Source: Imbricaverruca yamaguchii (taxonomy: Eukaryota > Arthropoda > Thecostraca > Neoverrucidae). From it: DNA of 64,000 bases. The stretch spans positions 248,001 to 312,000 of the forward strand of contig JAOTOL010001214.1 of assembly GCA_034440575.1 (NCBI GenBank), given 5' to 3'. The notes under the pieces were generated by a model. That model was not told the origin of the DNA and did no database searches. It was given only the letters and a program-made list of their open reading frames with translations. This document shows, one piece after another, positions 59,189 to 64,000 of this stretch (positions are counted from its first letter, which is position 1; every line of letters starts with the position of its first letter). The translations under genes and the position numbers were made by a program.

Positions 59189-59770
59189 TGTGTGTGTGTG
59201 AGTGAATTTTGCCAGCCTGCCACCGTGTGGTGATATCGGCTGGTTCCGGTTGAAGAGAAGATGTGCAAGAGAGTGAGTAGCGGAGGGTAGGAGGATGTAT
59301 TCGAGGTGGAGGCTTAGTAGAGTCGTCGAGCAGTAGTGAAGTAGAGTTGAGATGGTCTTGAAGAGTAGAGTTGCGGCAGTCCGGATCGATTGAAGATGTA
59401 GAGCTGGTACAATAGAGTTGTTTGAGAGCCGGAGATGATGAGATCGAGAAAGGGGGTAGTCCGGTCGATGCAACATTGGGGTATGGGATGTAGTGGGGGG
59501 GGGGAGTTAGGTCATCGTCATATGTGAATATTGCAAGAACATTTTTTTTAGTTTTTAGTTTTGATTTTTTCTCTTTTTTATAACATATCTTTTACATTTT
59601 TCAGTTTTTCTGGTTCTTGTTAGGTTTCTCTTTCGTTTTTTACCATGTCTTTTTCATAGTTGTTCCATAATGCGTGCAGTCTTGAGAAAGTGGAAGAGGT
59701 GTTCGTGTAATGCTGGATGGTCGTCGTTGAGGAGCGTGGTGAGGTTCAGTGGGATGTTGTTCGTTGTGCA
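59189..59770 (-). mobile_element. LINE 3' end with (CA)n tail, inserted in the pol remnant
   Basis: On the minus strand, 59,770-59,650 encodes the end of an ORF2 (NDDHPALHEHLFHFLK and then a stop), followed by a 3'UTR of about 450 bp. It ends in cac(ac)n at 59,189-59,203, directly joined to gypsy-like coding sequence. The 3'UTR is the same family as 6,354-6,880. Confidence 0.7.
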
Positions 59771-60200
59771 GTAGCTTGTGATATGTTGTCTTTGGTTGTT
59801 GTACTTGGTACAGTATATGAGTATGTGTCAAGTGCTTTGTCTAGTTCCGAAAGGGTTTCCGTGTTCCGTGAGAGCGGTCGTATATGCTAATGAGTGTGTA
59901 AGCTGTGTTGTGGAGGTGCATTTATGTTTTCAGTATATCTGCTGTGGTGTTGAAGTGTATGAGGCAGTGTGGTGTAATGTTCTTAATGTATGTTCAGACA
60001 CCGTCTGACCTTCGTATGTTGTGTGTGCCTTTTCTGTGTAGTGAGCATTGAGCAATGTTAAATTGATATGGGACGTTGTGTTTGAAGTGGGTTTCTTGTA
60101 TGAGCGCTACATGATTTGATTGTTGTGCGTAGTGTTTTAATTATGGCCAGTGTCCTATGAGTCCGTGTGTATTCCATTGCAGTATTGTGCTCATTGTTTG
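59771..60200 (-). pseudogene. LINE ORF2 endonuclease start (internally deleted)
   Basis: Minus-strand frames give ILQWNTHGLIGHW and VALIQETHF, the first two APE endonuclease blocks, then short pieces with several stops (ISIYDRSHGT). Endonuclease remainder, RT and RNase H are missing between here and the C-terminal end at about 59,760. The element kept its two ends and lost about 3 kb. Confidence 0.7.
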
Positions 60201-61195
60201 TATGTGTTAGCGCGGGTGTGTGGGCGTTTAGATGATGGTTGTTTTTTGGTTGTGTTCTTGGTTGGCCTGTGTGGTTGAGCAGATCGTTGTGTCGCGTTTG
60301 GGGGGGGGATCGTGGTGTCTGAGTCAGTTGTGCTGTGTTTTCGGTCCGTCTGCTCCTCCGGGTCTGTGTCCTGATCTGTGTGTGGGTGTGGTGTAGGTGA
60401 TCTGGTGTGTGTGTGTGGTTTGTGGGGATGCTACGGATGCTGATTGGTATTCTGGTGGCGGTGGTGGGTGGTAGATTGGAGTGGATAGATTTGAGTGTGC
60501 TTGACGGTGGTTTGAAGGTCCTGGTGTTGGTGGTCTTGTTTTGCTTGTGTTAGTGTTAGGTGGTGTTCGCGTGTGCTGGGGTTGTGGTTGTTCTGTGTTG
60601 GTGTCTGTGTTGTGTTTCTGTTGGGAGCGTGTTGTCAGAGCCGGGTAGTGTAGGTTTGAGAGTGGTGGTGGTGGTTGTTTGTGTGAGCCCGGGTCTGTGC
60701 GACGAGCCGGCCACGCCGCCGGCGGGTCCTGGACCGACGCCCTGTCCCGGTACGGGTCCATGTCCTCGAGGTGGATCCGGCGGAGCACCTCCCGTTCCGC
60801 CAACCACTGAGGGCAGAATCCATCCGAGGCCGCGTGCCCTCCCCCGCAGGCGGCACCGCCGCTGGTACAGGTGTCGGTGGGGTGTTCTCGCGCGCACGTG
60901 CCGCAAGTGTAGTGAGGTGCACGGCACCCCCCGCTGTGTGTCCGTATCGTTTACATTTTTTACAACGTCGCGGGATGGGTGCGCGTGGTGTGACGGTGTA
61001 TCCCAAGTATCCTGCCTTGATGTGGAACTTGGTGCTCTTGTCCGGAAGGGGAAACAAAATACAAAACTTCACTTGCCTGCACTGACGAACATTGCATGGC
61101 ATGCAGCCATACACTGCTACCCAAATGTCAACAGTGAGATCCCCACTGGTACAAGTTTGTGATGCTTGCTTGACTTGATACTTTTGGGTGATCAA
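60201..61195 (-). pseudogene. LINE ORF1, gag-like (frameshifted)
   Basis: The first part (61,195-60,900) includes FHIKAGYLGYTVTPR and RCKKCKRYGHTAGG, the start of a CCHC knuckle with the conserved lead-in of I/Jockey-group gag proteins. Frameshifts follow. The C-terminal half (60,803-60,324) is Pro/Thr/Gln/His-rich and basic, as usual for ORF1 tails, and ends about 130 bp before the endonuclease start. Non-functional. Confidence 0.75.
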
Positions 61196-62260
61196 TGTGA
61201 CATTTCACTTGCATCAAGGCCCCAGGCTGGCACCGGATTGGTCTGCCATTGTGCTATTGGACCAACGTCGGTACAAGTCGAGTGAATGTGGGTATGCATG
61301 TATGTGGGTTGCTGAAAAGCCCCAGTTTTAATATTTTAACCTGCACACTGGGGGCTTGTACACGTGTGCACTTTTTAATTGCAAAGCAATCATCAACTTG
61401 ATGAATTTGATCATATCATGTCAAGCTTGCAAGAACTTGAGGCTGTGATTGTATGAGATTGCAATAGCATGCGTATATCACAACAATCCATCTGTACCAT
61501 ATGTTATGAAAGATGATTGGCCATAAAAAACTTGGCAATGCTGCTCCCTGGTCCCTTGATCAACAGGAAGACCTTAGTAATGTGAACCTTAACATGAGAA
61601 AAGTTTCATATAAATGAACTCAAGGAAAATATTGATTGTAAAATCACAGCTTGAACGAACAATATTGCAATGACCTTTGGTTAACATGTAATGCAATTAG
61701 TTAATGATTATTCTTTCTGAATATACGATCATCATGAGTTGATGCTCTTGGCAAGCTAATACTACAGCAGGCAACTGGTTTGCTGAATTGCTTATAATCA
61801 ATTCAATCTGGTTTGTTCTGTTTTTTAACATTGAACATGTGTTAATCTACCATCATGTTGACATATGAGAGAGCATGCTGCCTGGTGATGCTATTGTCAT
61901 TAAATTGTAAATTGTTGCCTGGGGAGGGAGGGGTGTCGTGGACAACTAGTGTTCCTGAAGTTTACTGCTGCAGGGATAGTTGATAACTTCCCATACATGG
62001 TCCTGGCAAGTGGTCCTTTCACTTGCAATAGAATCCTTGCTACTCAGTCATCTTATCTAGGCATAAAACTATCTAGATTTGTTTGTCAAACTATGCTTCT
62101 TAATGGTGTGCGCATTACCTCTAATTTCATTTTTCCATTTTACTTTCAAATCATTCATTGTCCATTTTTGTGTTCCAGTTCAATGTTCATTCATAATTAT
62201 TATTCCAAGTTTTCAATTTTCAGAACTAATCACCATTCCAGTTGGCTCTTTCCCTGAGTA
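61196..62260. other. No gene seen
   Basis: AT-rich DNA. The only open frames (61,949-62,261) are hydrophobic low-complexity runs. It may include 5' sequence of the CR1-like element that follows. Confidence 0.5.
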
Positions 62261-63000
62261 ATGAGTGGGCTCAAACTTGAAGGAGCTACATTGGAGTTGC
62301 TAGGGAATGATGTGAGTGATAAGTACCCTCCTCATGAACATATACTGTCACAGTGTAAATATTATTACTTATATCAACCACTTAACTTGAATGCTGGGTT
62401 CTCAGCACTTCATATCAATGCAAGGTCCCTCAAGAATAAATTTGATGATGTTATTAATCTTCTAGCTAATTTTGAAGTTGATTGGTCAGCTATTCGTGTG
62501 TCAGAGACACGGTTGAAGAAAGATTTAGAACAATACTATAGTCTAAAAATTATCATCTCTTTGCATCTAGTAGAAAAGAAGGTGAAGTTGGAGGTACAGC
62601 AATATGTGTAAGTAGTTGATATGAGGCTAGGAGAAGAAAAGACCTGGAGAGTGATCATTTTGGGACAAGTTTTCTGGAAATCAAAATGAAGTTGGCTGTA
62701 CCAGTAAAGAGGTTCCTAGTGGGGAAATATATGGACTTCCTAGTCTGAGCCACACTTTATTTATGGACTACTTGAAAAAAAATGCTTCACTCATTGGAAA
62801 ACACTAAATGTAAATGTGTCATAGCAGGGGACTTCAATTACAATCTTTCGAAATATCACTCTGATAAACCTACCCTTAGCTTTATGAATATGTTAAATTC
62901 CTATTTATTTTTTCCCAACCATCTCGAATTTTGTGTCACTAACCTCTCACGCCAATTGGTCGCGGGTAGACACGATTTTTTTTTGGGTGTGGAAATATTC
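62261..63000 (+). pseudogene. CR1/L2-like LINE, endonuclease domain fragment
   Basis: The first frame has FSALHINARSLKNKFDDVIN and AIRVSETRL, the N-terminal APE endonuclease blocks of CR1/L2-type elements. After a gap with stops, a second frame (62,782 on) has VIAGDFNYNLSKYH, the GDFN block. RT is absent. The catalytic ET is present but frame breaks disable it. Confidence 0.78.
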
Positions 63001-63580
63001 TGTCGCAATAACAGATCTGTTTTAATGGGTAGTCTAAACTGGGAGATCTTTACACTGTTCATTGTTAATCATTTCACGGATATTAATAATGATTTCTAAT
63101 TGCATACATATTTTCTTGGTAATATGCATCTTTAGCTTATTTTAGGTTGTGTGCGCTGTATTTTATTTGACACCACGCCATTTACGTTCATTTTTTTCGC
63201 TTTCTGTACATTTTTTTATCGGTGACAAAATTCGAGTGTGAGAATAATAGTGCAAATTGTGAATAACGCCATACAACATTGCATACTATAATACAATGAA
63301 TCAAGTGACAAGAATAATAATCGGCATGCCCCTTACATTGTCAACGGAAAAATATGCGACATCCTTCTGAAAAGGTAAGAACAAGGATTCCCTTGTTTGT
63401 ATGCCTTTCGGGTCGTGTCAAAATACATCAATTCGTAGTCGCGTGCTTTTGAAATTCTGCATCCCACCATCATTGCATTTGAAAATCAGGCATCAAGTTA
63501 CGCATCTAAAACAAAAATGTTCATCTACCGAATATAAGGAAGGCAGTCTGTCGTTGTTCTTTGTCCAGTTGAAAGACAGG
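63001..63580. other. No gene seen
   Basis: AT-rich spacer between two CR1-like pieces. Confidence 0.5.
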
Positions 63581-64000
63581 AAAATGATGAAATGCACCAG
63601 AATATAGCTAGATCTGCAGCAGGTACATCCTATGCCCAGGTGGTCGCAGGCCACCAGGTAGCTGAGGCTTCCCCTACTGTGGAGGTGGTTGATATTTTTC
63701 TAGAGGAGAGTGTTCATAGTGAACGGAGGAAAGGTAGTTCTGGTATGTCACAGGAGTGGAAGTGGCATGAGGTCAGGGTGTGGAGGATTTTGAGAGCGAG
63801 CCCAAGGAAAGGGTCAGTGAGTGGCAGGTGGCAGGTGGTATGAGTGGGAGGAAGCCTAGCCGAACTGCTAAGCAAGCAGGCATATCAATATCGAATAGAT
63901 TCCAGGCACTAGCATGAGCCCAGGATAGTAGTAGTAAGGATACAGTACTGGTCGTAGGTGATTCTCGTGTGCGACATTTATATTGGATATTCAGGCCTGG
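63581..64000 (+). pseudogene. CR1-like LINE ORF1, 5' part running off the window
   Basis: Open frames shift once near 63,840. Residues TSYAQVVAG and later AKQAGISISNRFQAL lead, after one in-frame stop, to DTVLVVGDSRVRHLYW. The GDS motif with following R-H is block I of the SGNH-esterase domain found in ORF1 of some CR1/L2 elements. The remainder lies beyond the window. It belongs to a different copy from the endonuclease piece at 62.3 kb, since ORF1 follows it. Confidence 0.6.

Overview
The window is eukaryotic, most likely from an invertebrate metazoan. It has APE-type non-LTR retrotransposons, a Ty3/gypsy-like integrase remnant, tRNA-derived SINEs with a poly-ATT tail, transposase-derived exons with GT-AG introns, long (CA)n, (CT)n and (TA)n microsatellites and more than ten minisatellites. 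I see no operons, rRNA genes, CRISPR arrays or bacterial genes, and the species cannot be named from the sequence alone.

Layout. 1-9 kb: dispersed repeat A (copy 1), minisatellites of 15, 43, 45 and 20 bp, and the 3' end of a LINE with a (CA)n tail. 10.7-12.3 kb: a decayed I-group LINE fragment next to a 636-bp element with 159-bp near-perfect inverted ends. 12.6-24.6 kb: minisatellite country, with units of 22, 14, 21, 70+18, 18 and 80 bp and a GACTGT-type hexamer. 25-32 kb: a nearly complete but broken I-group LINE (5'UTR, gag-like ORF1, endonuclease/RT/RNase H ORF2). It is bracketed by a 154-bp inverted repeat, with repeat A (copy 2) wedged into the RNase H region. 32.6-34.5 kb: a very degenerate tandem repeat of about 28 bp.

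36.2-46.2 kb: a 6.3-kb array of a 24-bp unit (about 264 copies) sits between imperfect inverted arms about 8 kb apart. Transposase-like debris lies on the minus strand. A second locus at 45.5-46.1 kb has the same flanks but only about 12 units. 46.3-51.5 kb: (TA)n, repeat B, a C2H2-finger mini-ORF and two CR1-like LINE pieces in opposite orientations. 51.6-54.3 kb: the best candidate for a host-type gene, a hAT-transposase-like protein with a zinc finger and two exons whose splice phases match, but with one in-frame stop. 54.8-55.6 kb: an unidentified minus-strand exon-like ORF and two head-to-head SINEs, one with a 13-bp target duplication. 56-61.2 kb: repeat B, repeat A (copy 3), a gypsy-like pol pseudogene, and a minus-strand LINE that interrupts it and has lost its middle. 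61.2-64 kb: AT-rich DNA with two CR1-like LINE 5' pieces.

Most long open frames here are by-products of tandem repeats whose unit has no stop codon in several or all six frames. They should not be read as genes. The signals that deserve follow-up are the inverted-arm element carrying the 24-bp array, the near-perfect inverted-end element at 11.6-12.3 kb, the inverted repeat around the LINE, the LINE whose tail is a microsatellite, and the spliced hAT-like gene.
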